DNA from: Rhineura floridana | Taxonomy: Eukaryota > Chordata > Lepidosauria > Squamata > Rhineuridae | Assembly (NCBI RefSeq): GCF_030035675.1 | Contig: NC_084482.1 | Location: 73,197,120 to 73,261,119 of the forward strand | Length of the DNA stretch: 64,000 bases | Direction: 5' to 3' | The notes under the pieces: model-generated | The model's input: only the letters and a program-made list of their open reading frames with translations | Told to the model about the DNA's origin: nothing | Databases searched by the model: none | Shown: positions 34,931 through 45,381 of the stretch, piece by piece | Numbering within the stretch: position 1 is the first letter of the stretch | Layout of the letters: each line of letters opens with the position of its first letter | Translations under genes and position numbers: made by a program

Positions 34931-35013
34931 TCGGGGCCATAGAGACTTTTCATATCTTGGTAAGACAGGAAACCATCGAGACTTTTTTCCCTCCCCGGTT
35001 GCTATCTCATTGG

Positions 35014-35122
35014 CAGAGCTTGGAAAAGTTACTTTTTTGAACTACAGCTCCCATCAGCCCAATCCAGTGGCCATGGGGCTGATGGGAGTTGTAGTTTAAA
35101 AAAGTAACTTTTCCAAGCTCTG
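35014..35122. mobile_element. 109-bp hAT MITE with perfect 8-bp target duplication
   Basis: Almost wholly an inverted repeat: cagagcttggaaaagttact at the left and its exact complement at the right, arms about 48 nt, short centre. Flanked by ctcattgg on both sides (35006-35013, 35123-35130). The 8-bp duplication and CAG ends fit the hAT superfamily. It sits about 330 bp upstream of the ELAC2 start. Confidence 0.9.
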
Positions 35123-35883
35123 CTCATTGGTCTAGGCGGGCTTGGCCATAGAGGGAAACTAGTTACACTACCGCAGTTTTTATTGCACAGCCGGTCTAAA
35201 TTTGAGCGATCTCCGCTCTCACTTCCGAAGTATGTAGAATAGGGATCCCACTCAGCACCACTGAGAATTACGGCCAATGAGCGCTCAGTTTAAAACCAGA
35301 CAGTGGCAGGGCACTTTGATCATTTTCTTTCTCTTTAAGAGTGCGACATGCCTAATTTTCGTAAATGCGATCCCCCACCCAAAAAAAGTATGTTGATTTT
35401 CAGCCATATAATAAAAGAACCTCTTTTTCCTCATTTTTTTAAAAAAACTTCCTAAACAGTTGTATTTTGTTTTCAAAAATTTGTCACATTACCTAACCTT
35501 TTCAACAGGTACAGACATTTCTTTGACTCAGGCGAGCAAAGTAATTGTTTTAAGGATAAAGCATTCTGATCACATTAAGCATCTTTTTTTGGGGAGAAGG
35601 GAATATTTAATAGGATTTGCAGCACAGAAAGTTTAATTAAAGTTTAGCCTATAATGGTCGCCCAGTTCTGTGCCAATAAAAAGCATCTTTGAGAGTCATA
35701 GATAGGGGACAACCTTAGCAAAAGGGATTTTTTTATTCTTTTCCTATTTCAGTTTAACTAAACACAGAGGCAAGTTGCCTCTTTGCATCTTTAATAGCAC
35801 AGAAACAATTTTAGCAAAACTGTTATGCTGTTCTCTTTTGGTTTAACAGACAAAGTTAGAAATTCAGTGGAGCCCACTTGTGA

Positions 35884-35985
35884 ACATAAGAACATAAGAA
35901 GAGCCTGCTGGATCAGGCCAGTGGCCCATCTAGTCCAGCATCCTGTTCTCACAGTGGCCAACCAGTTGCCTGGGGGCAATGCTGT
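35884..35985 (-). repeat. CR1 3' UTR fragment
   Basis: acataagaacataagaagag, then cctgctggatcaggccagtg and gcccatctagtccagcatcc: the same end as the longer CR1 copy at 62868. Confidence 0.75.
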
Positions 35986-36019
35986 GGAATGCTTTGGAGT
36001 TATAATCTAGTCCAGATGT

Positions 36020-36145
36020 AGCCAACGAAGTATCTTCCAGATGTTGTTGGACTACAACTTCCACCACCCACGCCAATTTGCTATGCTGGCCGGTGCTGAT
36101 GGGAGGTGGAGTCCAATGTCATCTGGAGGGCACTATGGTGGTTGC
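36020..36145. repeat. MITE, ACTACAACTCC family
   Basis: gtatcttccagatgttgttg, gactacaacttccaccaccc and a mirrored second half ending catctggagggcactatggt. Confidence 0.65.
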
Positions 36146-37396
36146 TCTTTGTCTAGTCCTTTGAAAGCAATCAAAGCAATGGTACAACTCATTGTAGCAC
36201 CAAGCACTTAGGAAGCTGTATTTCATAAACAGGCACAACACAAGTATTTTAGTGGCAACAACTTATTACCCAATACACACTCATCCGGCACCAGAACAAA
36301 TGAGGAAAGGAGAAGGGCAGGTGGAATATGAGAAAGAGTTCAATTTGTCCAGCTCACAAGAGGAAAATGCAGTGGTGGTAGATAGGTGATTGCAACCTTC
36401 TTGGTTGGAACTGTGCAAGTTGAAACTTGTTTTTCAGAATTCACAGAGTGCTCTTGGCAGAAGATATACATGACACCAGGTTCCAAGAATATTTCTCTAT
36501 TCTCTTGATGCTTAATTGTTTCATGGTATTTACCAAGTAGAGTTACTTGAAAGGTTTTGAAGGGAGAGTATAATTTTTTAATCTAGACTATATAATTAGT
36601 GCTAGACATACATGGCAGGAAGAACCTAGAAAGATACAGGAAAAAAAGGAGCAAGGGCCAGCAAATTGGAAAGAAGCTGGGCCTCTGAAGGACACAACAG
36701 AAATAGGCAAGAGATCTACAACATGCAAACAAATTACTTTAGGTGGCTTAACATCAAGGAACATGTTTTAATTTTATTTATGATACAATACAGTATGCAT
36801 TAGATATTTATAATGGTTGTTCACAATATGTGCAACATTGCAAATATCTGGCGTTCACAATATTTGGAATTTACCATTCCAGATAGAAAACAAAAAAGGA
36901 TAAAAATCCAAAGAAAACAAATCAGTCAGGAAAATATTTTATTTAAAACAACCCAGAAAGATTAACAATTATACTCATGAGCAATGCTTTTCTTCAAACC
37001 CAGAACAGCCAGTGACACGATTACTAAAATATAAGGAGAAAGCACACATCCACACTCTATTGAAATTAATAAATTAGTTGTTTTTAGCGTAAAAACCAAC
37101 TCAGAATTTTCAGGAAACAGAGCAATGTTAAAAGCCAACAGAAAGCATTCCAAGTTCCATATGAACATGCATTCTCTGAATCATGCCTCTCACCTACCTG
37201 GTGATATTGGTTATAGTGTTCTCATATGTGTAATTCCATCCTAGTCCCATTATTACTACTAATTTCTAAGGAGCTCTGTATCTGCTTACTACAGTTTGCA
37301 CAATCTGTGGATCCACAAACACTTTAAAAATGCTGTAAATGAGTAATTAATGTAAAGGAAAAAAGGACACCAACCAACTTATGCATGACGATCACT
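36146..37396. other. Intergenic stretch with no recognised feature
   Basis: About 1.25 kb of AT-rich sequence. I see no gene-like frame, clear repeat end or RNA gene. Confidence 0.5.
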
Positions 37397-38024
37397 TAGG
37401 GATGCCAGGTCTCCGGCATTCTGCCGGAGACTCAGGGAAAAGAGGGCCTTCTCCGGCCTCCGGCTGTACTTCAGTTAAAAAGGTGGATCTCCAGCTTTTT
37501 ATTGGCCCCCTCAGCCACGCATGCGTGATTGACCACACATACGTTGGGCTGTGGCTGGCCGACTTCCGCTCTTTATCATTCAGGCAGGCAGGCAGGACTG
37601 AGGGACTCCTCCAGCAGCAGCCCCGCCCCCTGCCCGCTCCCGCCACACCGGCACCCACAGAACAGATACAGGTGAGGCGCGTGAGGGTGATGATGATCTG
37701 ATGGCCCATGGGTGGGTGGAGGCGAGCGGTGGCAGCGGAGGCTAGGCTGGGCCAGCCTGGCTCAGCCTGGCTCCCTCAGTCCCTCTTAGCCCCGCCCGGA
37801 GCCAGTTCCCCTGGGGCTCAGGCTGTAGTCTCTGGTTGGGGGGGGCATCGCGGCCGCTGCCATGGGTGGAGGCGAGTGGTGGCAGTGGACTGGAGCCCAG
37901 GCTGGGCCGGCTCCGGAACCAGAGCCAGTTCCCCTGGAGCTCAGGCTGCAGTCTCTGGTGGGGGGGCCATCACGGCTGCTGCTGTGCCCAGCATCTCAAG
38001 ATGGGGCCCACGCGGCCTGCCTGG

Positions 38025-38287
38025 CAGCCTCAGCAGGAGCCGTGGAGGGCCGGCCGGGCCGGCTCCTTCTTAGTCCAGCCGGTTCTCCTGCTCCAGAAAG
38101 GTCGGCCAGCCGCTTCACCCCTCCTGCTGTTGGTGCCGCTGGGGGGCCCATTGCGGCCGCTGCCGCCCAGCGGCGCCCACAGCAGGAGGGGTGAAGCCGG
38201 CGGCCGTCCTTTCCGGAGCAGGGGAACCGGCTCTGGGGCTAAAAAGGAGCCGGCCCGGCCTGCCCTCCACGGCTCCTGCTGAGGCTG
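38025..38287. repeat. 263-bp GC-rich palindrome
   Basis: The left arm cagcctcagcaggagccgtg is answered on the right by cacggctcctgctgaggctg. The arms, about 130 nt, stay roughly 90% complementary through the cttcacccctcctgctg block, with a centre near 38156. A third, direct copy of the inner block lies at 38343-38396. Confidence 0.85.
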
Positions 38288-38493
38288 ACAAGCCGCGTCG
38301 GACCCGTCTCCTAGCAACCGCTGCCTGCAGGCTCAGCAGGAGGCTCCGGAAAGGACGGCCGCCGGCTTCACCCCTCCTGCTGTGGGTGCCGCTGGGCAAC
38401 AGCGGCCGCGATGGGGCTCAGGGGGAGTTTTGTGATGCTTTAATTATGAAAGCAAATTCCAGTTAATTTTTGACAATCCATCCTTCTCCCTCA

Positions 38494-38723
38494 GGCCCGC
38501 CCCGTGACGTCACTAGGGCCCGCCCCGTGACGTCACTAGGGCCCGCCCCGTGACGTCACTAGGGCCCGCCCCGTGACGTCACTAGGGCCCGCCCCGTGAC
38601 GTCACTAGGGCCCGCCCCGTGACGTCACTAGGGCCCGCCCCGTGACGTCACTAGGGCCCGCCCCGTGACGTCACTAGGGCCCGCCCCGTGACGTCACTAG
38701 GGCCCGCCCCGTGACGTCACTAG
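38494..38723. repeat. Ten-copy 23-bp tandem array of CRE plus GC-box units
   Basis: Ten perfect tandem copies of a 23-bp unit. Each holds cccgcccc (GC/Sp1-type box) and gtgacgtcac, which contains the full CRE palindrome TGACGTCA (first at 38505-38512, then every 23 bp). Each unit carries several CpGs. There are no spacers, so it is not CRISPR-like. Confidence 0.97.
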
Positions 38724-38864
38724 GGCCCGCCCCCATTTTCTCAGGTTTTTGGATGGCTCTGACCTGGCAACCATACAATCACTACAAGGAGGAACCATTT
38801 CCCAAATGCATTTTTAAGGAACTTCCAGGAGAAGAGTTTTGAAAGTGGCTGCAAACACATCATA

Positions 38865-39010
38865 CTTTTAAAGCACATTCAAAACACAATCCCCAGAAAA
38901 AGAATCCTGGCAACTGTACTTTGTTAAGGGTGCTGGGAATCATTTCTCTGTGAGGGGTAAACTACAGTTCCCAGGATTCTTTAGAGGGGTGAATGTGCTT
39001 TAAATGTATG
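38865..39010. repeat. Inverted-repeat MITE (CCCAGGATTCTT family)
   Basis: Arms ttttaaagcacattc / gaatgtgctttaaa and agaatcctggcaactgtact / ctacagttcccaggattctt. hAT-like, diverged, with no clean duplication seen. Confidence 0.65.
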
Positions 39011-39206
39011 GCATATCCTAACAGTCACAAGCCAGAAAAGGACTGCAACAATACCTCCAGTGAACTATTTACCAATCCGAATCAACAGGAACAACGCTAG
39101 AAAAAAAGGCAGTAACTTTTACATGCTACTGTCTACACACCTTTTCCCCCCACTTCCAGTTTAGCACATCACACCACCAATATGGGGGAAGCTGCCACCT
39201 CGACAA

Positions 39207-39360
39207 AATAATAAATAATAATAATAATTTAATTTGTGGGTCGCCTATCTGGCCAATGGCCACTCTAGGCGACGTACAATTTAACAACAATACATTACAT
39301 CATAATAAAATACATCATAAAATACAATATAACAATAAAACAATAAAAAAAAGAATTAAT
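39207..39360 (-). repeat. Retroposon 3' end with (AAT)n tail
   Basis: Same family as 20980: (AAT)n, then cgcctatctggccaatggcc and actctaggcgacgtaca. Confidence 0.6.
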
Positions 39361-39625
39361 GCTAGATGTAAGCTCTTTAATATCATTTAAGCATGGTAAG
39401 TCTCTGTCTGGCTGCTGAAAAAACCGAATTTTAAGAAATAAAACATTACTTTGGGGAGGATGTGCTGCAACAGCATTTAGAAACAAAGCTGCCATCTTCT
39501 TTTCTGGCTGGGCTCTTGTACCTTAACAGCTGTATGGCAGGCAAAAGATCCACAAGTGAAGTTTTTTCCTGCAGGAAGAAGCTATATGTAGAAAAGATTC
39601 ACCAACTTTTTTGCCTGTAGTTCAG

Positions 39626-40302
39626 TGTGACGCCCTTCCCTGGCTCTCCCTGTCAGGTTCCTACCTGCTCGTGGTTACTGCCTGTCTCTAGGCACCACCA
39701 GGGACTCCACCAGTCCGGACTGTCCTTTTATATGGTTTCTCTCCCCACTCTAGCACAGATCTCAACAGATCCCCCTGCTAGGCAACCACCAGTCACGTCC
39801 TAATACTAGTATTCCCAGAGACTCTGAATACTGGTATTGTTATTCTCTTCACCGCTGCCACCATTTGTTACAGTTTCCCTTCAGCCTTGGTCATTACCTT
39901 ACCCTCCCTTCTGGTCTGTGAAACCCCAGCCAAGGATCAGGCCTTTGGTAAACCAAATTAAGTATTAATTAAAGATAACAAAGCTAACAAGATTAACAAG
40001 ATTTCTTCTTAAGGCACATAAGCATATGGTTTTACTCAATACTAATCCGAACTCCACCCCCCTCCTTCTCCACGCTCTCCTGACAAACCACTCTCTCAAA
40101 CCCACCAAACAACCCACTCTTTCTCTTCTTCCCCCAGATTCCACTCTCACTCTTCCTTTTATACTGTCAGCCATTTTAAACATTCAGCCAATCATCCAGC
40201 ATTCTACTGCCCATTCACTCCCACTCCTCTTTCACTCCACTTACCATGTATCTTCTAAACAACCAACACTTACCATATATACATTAATATAGGAACATCA
40301 CA
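39626..40302 (-). repeat. 3' LTR of the gypsy element
   Basis: Plus-strand ends tgtgacgccc and aggaacatcaca (TG..CA). Near-identical to the partner at 49678. Confidence 0.95.
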
Positions 40303-40321
40303 TTTCCCCCCCCCCCCTTAA
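40303..40321 (-). other. Polypurine tract of the gypsy element
   Basis: On the minus strand, an A/G-only run with about 13 consecutive G abuts the 3' LTR. This is the expected site for plus-strand priming. Confidence 0.85.
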
Positions 40322-40417
40322 AACAACGGCAGAGTATTATTCCTGTTCCAGGATTTATACGTCGCGTTAACAAATAAAAGTCTCTATGGGGAAAATGTCT
40401 TTTTTTTTTCCGTCTGG

Positions 40418-41914
40418 TCACGTCACTGCAGTCCCGGCCACTTGCCTGGAAAGTCCATCGGCCAGTACATTGTCCTTGCCTTTTATGAACTGGAAGTCCA
40501 CTTGATAGTCCTGTAGGGCCCAGGACCACCTCTGCAGCATAGTGTTATGGTTTTTCATAGTCTGCAACCATAACAAGGCCCGATGATCCGTAGTCACTGT
40601 GAATCTTCGTCCCCACACGTATGGGCGCAACTTGTTCAGTCCCCACACGACCGCTAGGCACTCCTTCTGGACCGACGAATAGTTTTTCTCCCTCGGCGTC
40701 AGCTTGTGACTCAGGTACGCCACTGGATGTCTGGTGCCTTCTCCCTCCTGTAGCAAGACGACTCCCAGCGCCAGGTCCGACCCATCTGTAGCCACGATGA
40801 ATGGTTTCTCATAGTCTGGTGCTATTAATATGGGTCGTTGGCACAAGGCTTGCTTCAGTAGATCAAAAGCCTTCTGACATTCATCCGTCCATACCACACG
40901 CTCAGAACACTTCTTCTTTGTTAATTCATGCAAGGGGGTTGCTATTTCCCCAAAATTTCTCACAAACTTCCTATAAAATCCAGCCACACCCAGAAATGCC
41001 CTTACTTGTTTTTTGGTTAAGGGGATCGGCCACGCTTGTATTGCCTCCACCTTGCTCCATAAGGGGGTGATTTTCCCACTCCCCACCTTATGTCCTAAAT
41101 AGATTACTTCCTTTAGTCCAAACTGGCATTTCTTAGCTTTTATTGTGAGGCCTGCTTTTCTTAAGGCCTCCAATACTGTTGTCAGGTGTTGGACATGCTC
41201 AGGCACCGACTTGCTAAAAATGGCCACGTCATCGATATAGGCCACTGCAAAATCTGACATGCCTCGCAACACAGTATTGATTAGCCTCTGAAATGAACTT
41301 GGTGAGTTCCTTAGTCCCATGGGTAAGGGTAAGGTCACAAACTCATATAACCCATCTGGTGTACTGAAGGCAGTTTTGGCTCTGGATTGCTTGTCTAGTT
41401 CCATTTGCCAAAATCCTTTACAGAGATCTAGTGTAGAGATAATGGTTGCTGCCCCCAATAACTCTAACATTGCGTCTACCCTAGGCATAGGATACGCATC
41501 TGGGACAGTAATTTTATTGATTAGCCGATAATCAATGCAAAACCTGGTCGTTCCATCTTTTTTCGGAACCAGGACAATACTTGAGGCCCAGGGACTGATG
41601 GATTCCCTGATCACTCCTAATTCCAGCATATCTTCCACCTCCCTTTTGATCTCATTCAAAACTTTCCCATTCACACGGTACGGAACAGATCTGATTGGGG
41701 CATGATCTCCAGTATCAATGGAATGTATAACTATACTGGCTCGGCCAGGTTTGTTGCTAAAGAGATTCCTATAGGTTTTCAAAACTCTCAGAATCTCTTC
41801 TTTTACTTCCTCCACCTCCTCTGACCATTCCACTTGATCTACCCCTCCTTTGTCTTTGCTTTCCTGTACCAAATCTGGAAGTTCAGGCCCACTTCCCTCA
41901 GGGAATAAGGTAAC
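40418..41914 (-). CDS. Gypsy pol: reverse transcriptase and RNase H
   Basis: Fossil element part. Reverse transcriptase signatures include STLDLCKGFWQMELD and AYIDDVAIFSKSV, then connection (ATDGSDLALGVVLLQ) and RNase H (YLSHKLTPREKNYSSVQKE; TVTTDHRALLWL), with a closing KGKDNVLADGLSR. It lies next to the 3' LTR, after integrase, which is unusual for Ty3/gypsy but usual for Gmr1. Confidence 0.93.
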   Translation of the reverse strand, partial: VTLFPEGSGPELPDLVQESKDKGGVDQVEWSEEVEEVKEEILRVLKTYRNLFSNKPGRASIVIHSIDTGDHAPIRSVPYRVNGKVLNEIKREVEDMLELGVIRESISPWASSIVLVPKKDGTTRFCIDYRLINKITVPDAYPMPRVDAMLELLGAATIISTLDLCKGFWQMELDKQSRAKTAFSTPDGLYEFVTLPLPMGLRNSPSSFQRLINTVLRGMSDFAVAYIDDVAIFSKSVPEHVQHLTTVLEALRKAGLTIKAKKCQFGLKEVIYLGHKVGSGKITPLWSKVEAIQAWPIPLTKKQVRAFLGVAGFYRKFVRNFGEIATPLHELTKKKCSERVVWTDECQKAFDLLKQALCQRPILIAPDYEKPFIVATDGSDLALGVVLLQEGEGTRHPVAYLSHKLTPREKNYSSVQKECLAVVWGLNKLRPYVWGRRFTVTTDHRALLWLQTMKNHNTMLQRWSWALQDYQVDFQFIKGKDNVLADGLSRQVAGTAVT

Positions 41915-42033
41915 TTGCAACACCTGTTTTTTTTCAATAATTTATTTCAGTCATTGACCAGATACATAGAATACAAAAAATAAAAACCAATAAAATGTAA
42001 TACAATTTAGAAATAGTACATCCAATCAAGATT

Positions 42034-44556
42034 TTACAAGCATTTGACCTGTACCTTCCTACAAGAAATAGAAGCCGCAATATATTTGGTGACTTTATAT
42101 GTAACTTGTGGAGAGTAATCTCCCAATAAATAATCAGCATAAAAGGATTCTGGTCTACCTGGGAAGGAAATTAAAATAGGGGAAATTAGCTGTTGCCTTA
42201 GATCACGATAAAAAGGGCATCTCAATAGAACATGCACATTGGTTTCAGTTTCACCTTCGCCACAAGGGCAAATTCTATCACTGTATGGGACTTTATTAAA
42301 CTCGCCCTCTAAAAGGGCAGAGGGGAGAGTATTCGTCCTCACCAGAGTAAAAGCCCTTCGATACTTAGGGAGTGTCAGATCCATTAGATAGGGCATGGGA
42401 GAAAAACATCTAGGATTGTACCTATGTTTTCTTACAAGCATCAAATGGTGTTGGAAATCTATGTCTTTGATGCGTTGCCGGATGACCACTCGGGCTTTGT
42501 CAAGGCCCATTTTTAGAATTATCGGGACAGAGAAGCCCAAATTAGCTATTTTATCTAAAATCTGCTTTTCCCATATTGAATTAAAATCATCGATTAAAAT
42601 AAAAGGGGAAAGACCTTTTGGCTCAAAAATCAGTTTTAACCTCGCATTTATTTTAAGGGCCGAAATGCGTGATTCAACAGATTGCAATCCCGTTTCTAGT
42701 CTCAAAATAAAACTAGGTATACAGGTAGAAACAGCTAAAACAGCTCTCAAAAAAGTGTTTTGAATAGATTCCAGAGCCGAAAATTTCTCAGAGATGAAAA
42801 TTTGATAACCGTATAGCAATTGGGGAATAATTTTCGCCATAAATATTTTAACAACTGATGGGAAGGATTGGCCACCTCTCTGATAGAAAAAGGTCATTAA
42901 TGCCTTCATAGATCTTTTTGCATTTAAAGCAGCTACACCAGTCTGCAGCCGAAAGGATCCCGAGGCTTGAAAAGTTATGCCTAGATATTTATAATTATTT
43001 ACCTGCTCAACTGCCTGGCCATTAATACGCCAGAGATGTTTTGTTTTCTTTTTGGAGAAGACTATAACTTTCGTTTTTGCATGATTTATGGTTAAAAATT
43101 CTGAAGAACAGAAAGATGTTAATGCGGCTAGTAAACGCTTTAAGCCGATGGGAGTCCTAGACATTAAAGCTATGTCGTCCGCATATAATAATAGAAAGCA
43201 CGGAGTTCTAGCTAACCTTGGAGGGTGCGACACAATAGGAGCTAGCTTGGATACAACATTGTTAATGTAAATATCAAATATCAGGGGCGCTAAAGGGCAA
43301 CCCTGTTTTACACCTTTAAAGGTGTAAATAGGGTTTGAAAGATGTCCCTTGTTGGAACATCTAACTTGGAGTGATGTATTTTCATATAGGCCCCTTATTA
43401 ATGCTAGAAGACATTTATCAATACCTAGATTGTTTAATTTCTCCCAAAGTCTTATTCTGGATACGGAATCAAATGCCATTTTTAGATCAATGAACGCAAC
43501 ATATAGGGTGTTACCTTTTCTGGTGGTGTATTTAGTTATAAGATGGTGCAGTACAAGAGCATGATCCGTTGTGGAGCGACCACTGCGGAAATCAGCTTGC
43601 TCTTGTGCTAAGATGTCATTTTGATCTATCCAGGTTATAAGCTTCTTGTAAAGATGTGCAGCATAGAGCTTGCTGATTATGTTAAGCAGGCTAATAGGCC
43701 TATAGTTGGCCGGGTCAGAAAAGGAGCCTTTTTTATGAATAGGAATAATAATAGCTGATTTCCAATCATTAGGGATCTGCAACGAAGCATCAATGTTTGT
43801 AAAAAGGGTTGCAAGAATAGGAGCCCACCAAGCTGCGTTGGATTTATATATTTCGGCGGGAATATTATCAGGCCCAGGTGCTTTGTTTGATTTTAACGCA
43901 GCTAGAAGCTCAAGTATTTCTTCAGTTGAAACTGGAGGCCAGTTCGGAATTTCATCTACCGGACCGAAAGGTATGGTGTTTAAACCATGTCCTTTCTGAT
44001 ATAGTTCCCCAAAGAATTTTTCCCAAACCGTTGATGAAATGCAACAGTCGGGTTTAGCATAAGGCTTTGGCCAATGATGTGCTATAAGGTGCCAGAAAGT
44101 AGGATTTTTCAGTTTAGAGGCCTGTAGCAGATGCTGCCAAATGACTCTTTGTTCTAAACTCTTTTTCCTTCTTATTAGTTGTTTATATTGTTTTTTCGCT
44201 ATACAATATTCCTGTAAGGAATCTGGAGATCTGTTTGCTTTATAAACCTGGTGAATAGCAATAAGTTGTCTTTTGGATGCGACACATTCATGGTCGAACC
44301 AGGATCTAGATTTATAGACTTGACTAGTTGGTTGTTGTTTGGAGTTGGTTAAAAGGACCGTTTGGAGCATAAGAATTAGTTGGTGGAAACGACAAACAAG
44401 AACATCTGTCTGAGAGGATAGCACAATTTGTTCCTTGATAGTTTGAAATTCAGATGAATTTAATCTGACTGCTATATCTTTTTCCAATTTAGGAGCCCAT
44501 TTAATCCTACCTGGTTGTGTCAACATATCTTTTACTGCGCGAATTTGTTGCCTCAA
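42034..44556 (-). CDS. LINE ORF2, reverse transcriptase part (840 aa open)
   Basis: Open frame with ANYRPISLLNIISKLYAAHL, AFIDLKMAFDSVSR, GVKQGCPLAPLIFDIYINN and the catalytic LLYADDIALMSR intact, then a thumb/C-terminal region and the CPCGEGE..H..LRCP cysteine/histidine motif. It is in the same frame as the endonuclease at 44617-45354. Only a TGA codon at 44617-44619 separates them, so the full ORF2 of about 1,107 codons has a single stop. Confidence 0.9.
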   Translation of the reverse strand: MRQQIRAVKDMLTQPGRIKWAPKLEKDIAVRLNSSEFQTIKEQIVLSSQTDVLVCRFHQLILMLQTVLLTNSKQQPTSQVYKSRSWFDHECVASKRQLIAIHQVYKANRSPDSLQEYCIAKKQYKQLIRRKKSLEQRVIWQHLLQASKLKNPTFWHLIAHHWPKPYAKPDCCISSTVWEKFFGELYQKGHGLNTIPFGPVDEIPNWPPVSTEEILELLAALKSNKAPGPDNIPAEIYKSNAAWWAPILATLFTNIDASLQIPNDWKSAIIIPIHKKGSFSDPANYRPISLLNIISKLYAAHLYKKLITWIDQNDILAQEQADFRSGRSTTDHALVLHHLITKYTTRKGNTLYVAFIDLKMAFDSVSRIRLWEKLNNLGIDKCLLALIRGLYENTSLQVRCSNKGHLSNPIYTFKGVKQGCPLAPLIFDIYINNVVSKLAPIVSHPPRLARTPCFLLLYADDIALMSRTPIGLKRLLAALTSFCSSEFLTINHAKTKVIVFSKKKTKHLWRINGQAVEQVNNYKYLGITFQASGSFRLQTGVAALNAKRSMKALMTFFYQRGGQSFPSVVKIFMAKIIPQLLYGYQIFISEKFSALESIQNTFLRAVLAVSTCIPSFILRLETGLQSVESRISALKINARLKLIFEPKGLSPFILIDDFNSIWEKQILDKIANLGFSVPIILKMGLDKARVVIRQRIKDIDFQHHLMLVRKHRYNPRCFSPMPYLMDLTLPKYRRAFTLVRTNTLPSALLEGEFNKVPYSDRICPCGEGETETNVHVLLRCPFYRDLRQQLISPILISFPGRPESFYADYLLGDYSPQVTYKVTKYIAASISCRKVQVKCL

Positions 44557-44616
44557 GTGTAAGGAACAGTCGTCGGAGGAAAATACAATAGTTATTAAAG
44601 AGTGGTCGCTATCTAA

Positions 44617-45354
44617 TCAATGTATTACTTTACAATTTGCCACCCGATGGAATAATTCTAAGGAGACAAATACTAGGTCGATCATGGACGCTCCCCTGGG
44701 GGATAGGAAGGTGAATTCACCATCCAAATCACCCTCAGTACGCCCATTTAGGAGTATTAGGTTTAGCTTTACTGCTAGCTCGGTTAAAAGGAGCCCTGCA
44801 TAATTCATACCTTTATCTTGAGATTGCCTAGGAGGGATATTGGGCAAAAGATCTAAAGGACAAATCTCCATTTGATATTTATTGTATATAGTTTCATCCG
44901 ACGGGCCTACTCTCGCATTAAAGTCGCCTGCTAAGAGTATCAGCGAGTCAGGGTAAGTAAATGATAAATTAACTAAATAGGACTCGAGTGATTCTATTTT
45001 CTTTATGGCACTGTTTTTGTCACGACTGGGGGGTATATAGATATTAACCAACAATAATGAAAAATAGGCAAATTTTAAAATTGTAGCAACTGCCAACTCG
45101 GGCAGCAGTACCATATTAATGGTTGCTGCCTTAATTGTAGTTGTTATTAGTGTACAAATGCCTCCTTTAGGACGACCACCCCTATTACTAGGGGTAGCAT
45201 CCATATGGTGTGTTAAATAACCGTCTAGGATTATATCCCCTTCCGTCCAAGTTTCCTGTAAGAAGATGATGTCAAATTGAGATAAGGAACTCATAATATT
45301 AGGGTCAGTAGCCTTAGTTTTCCAACCCGCCACATTCCAGGAAGTAAACTTCAA
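44617..45354 (-). CDS. LINE ORF2, APE-like endonuclease part
   Basis: Begins MKFTSWNVAGWKTKAT (the N of SWNVAG is a metal ligand), then IIFLQETW (catalytic E), VNIYIPPSRD, LLAGDFNARVG (D and N) and MIDLVFVS. The closing SDHSLI lies just past the TGA at 44617-44619. A complete endonuclease fold, apart from that stop. Confidence 0.9.
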   Translation of the reverse strand: MKFTSWNVAGWKTKATDPNIMSSLSQFDIIFLQETWTEGDIILDGYLTHHMDATPSNRGGRPKGGICTLITTTIKAATINMVLLPELAVATILKFAYFSLLLVNIYIPPSRDKNSAIKKIESLESYLVNLSFTYPDSLILLAGDFNARVGPSDETIYNKYQMEICPLDLLPNIPPRQSQDKGMNYAGLLLTELAVKLNLILLNGRTEGDLDGEFTFLSPRGASMIDLVFVSLELFHRVANCKVIH

Positions 45355-45381
45355 TTGGGCGGAATTAGATACAGATCCTTG

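Larger units (their letters stand above)
37397..38777. mobile_element. GC-rich composite repeat with terminal inverted repeats
   Basis: Left end tagggatgccaggtc and right end gacctggcaaccataca are inverted matches over about 12 bp, and atcact flanks both sides (37391-37396 and 38778-38783), suggesting a DNA-transposon-like unit of 1.38 kb. The ends match a common squamate repeat that begins agggttgccag. Inside are a GC-rich block, a long palindrome and a 23-bp tandem array. Open frames on both strands here are composition artefacts. No transposase seen. Ends are fair, mechanism uncertain. Confidence 0.5.

Noticed and set aside
37700-38470. Many long open frames on both strands
   Set aside because: They lie in a GC-rich palindromic repeat. 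Lack of stops follows from composition, and no domain is recognisable.
38494-38723. CRISPR-like array
   Set aside because: Repeats are directly adjacent with no spacers, in vertebrate DNA. It is a minisatellite.
41927-41934. T-run as a terminator
   Set aside because: It is the poly-A tail of the inserted LINE read on the other strand.
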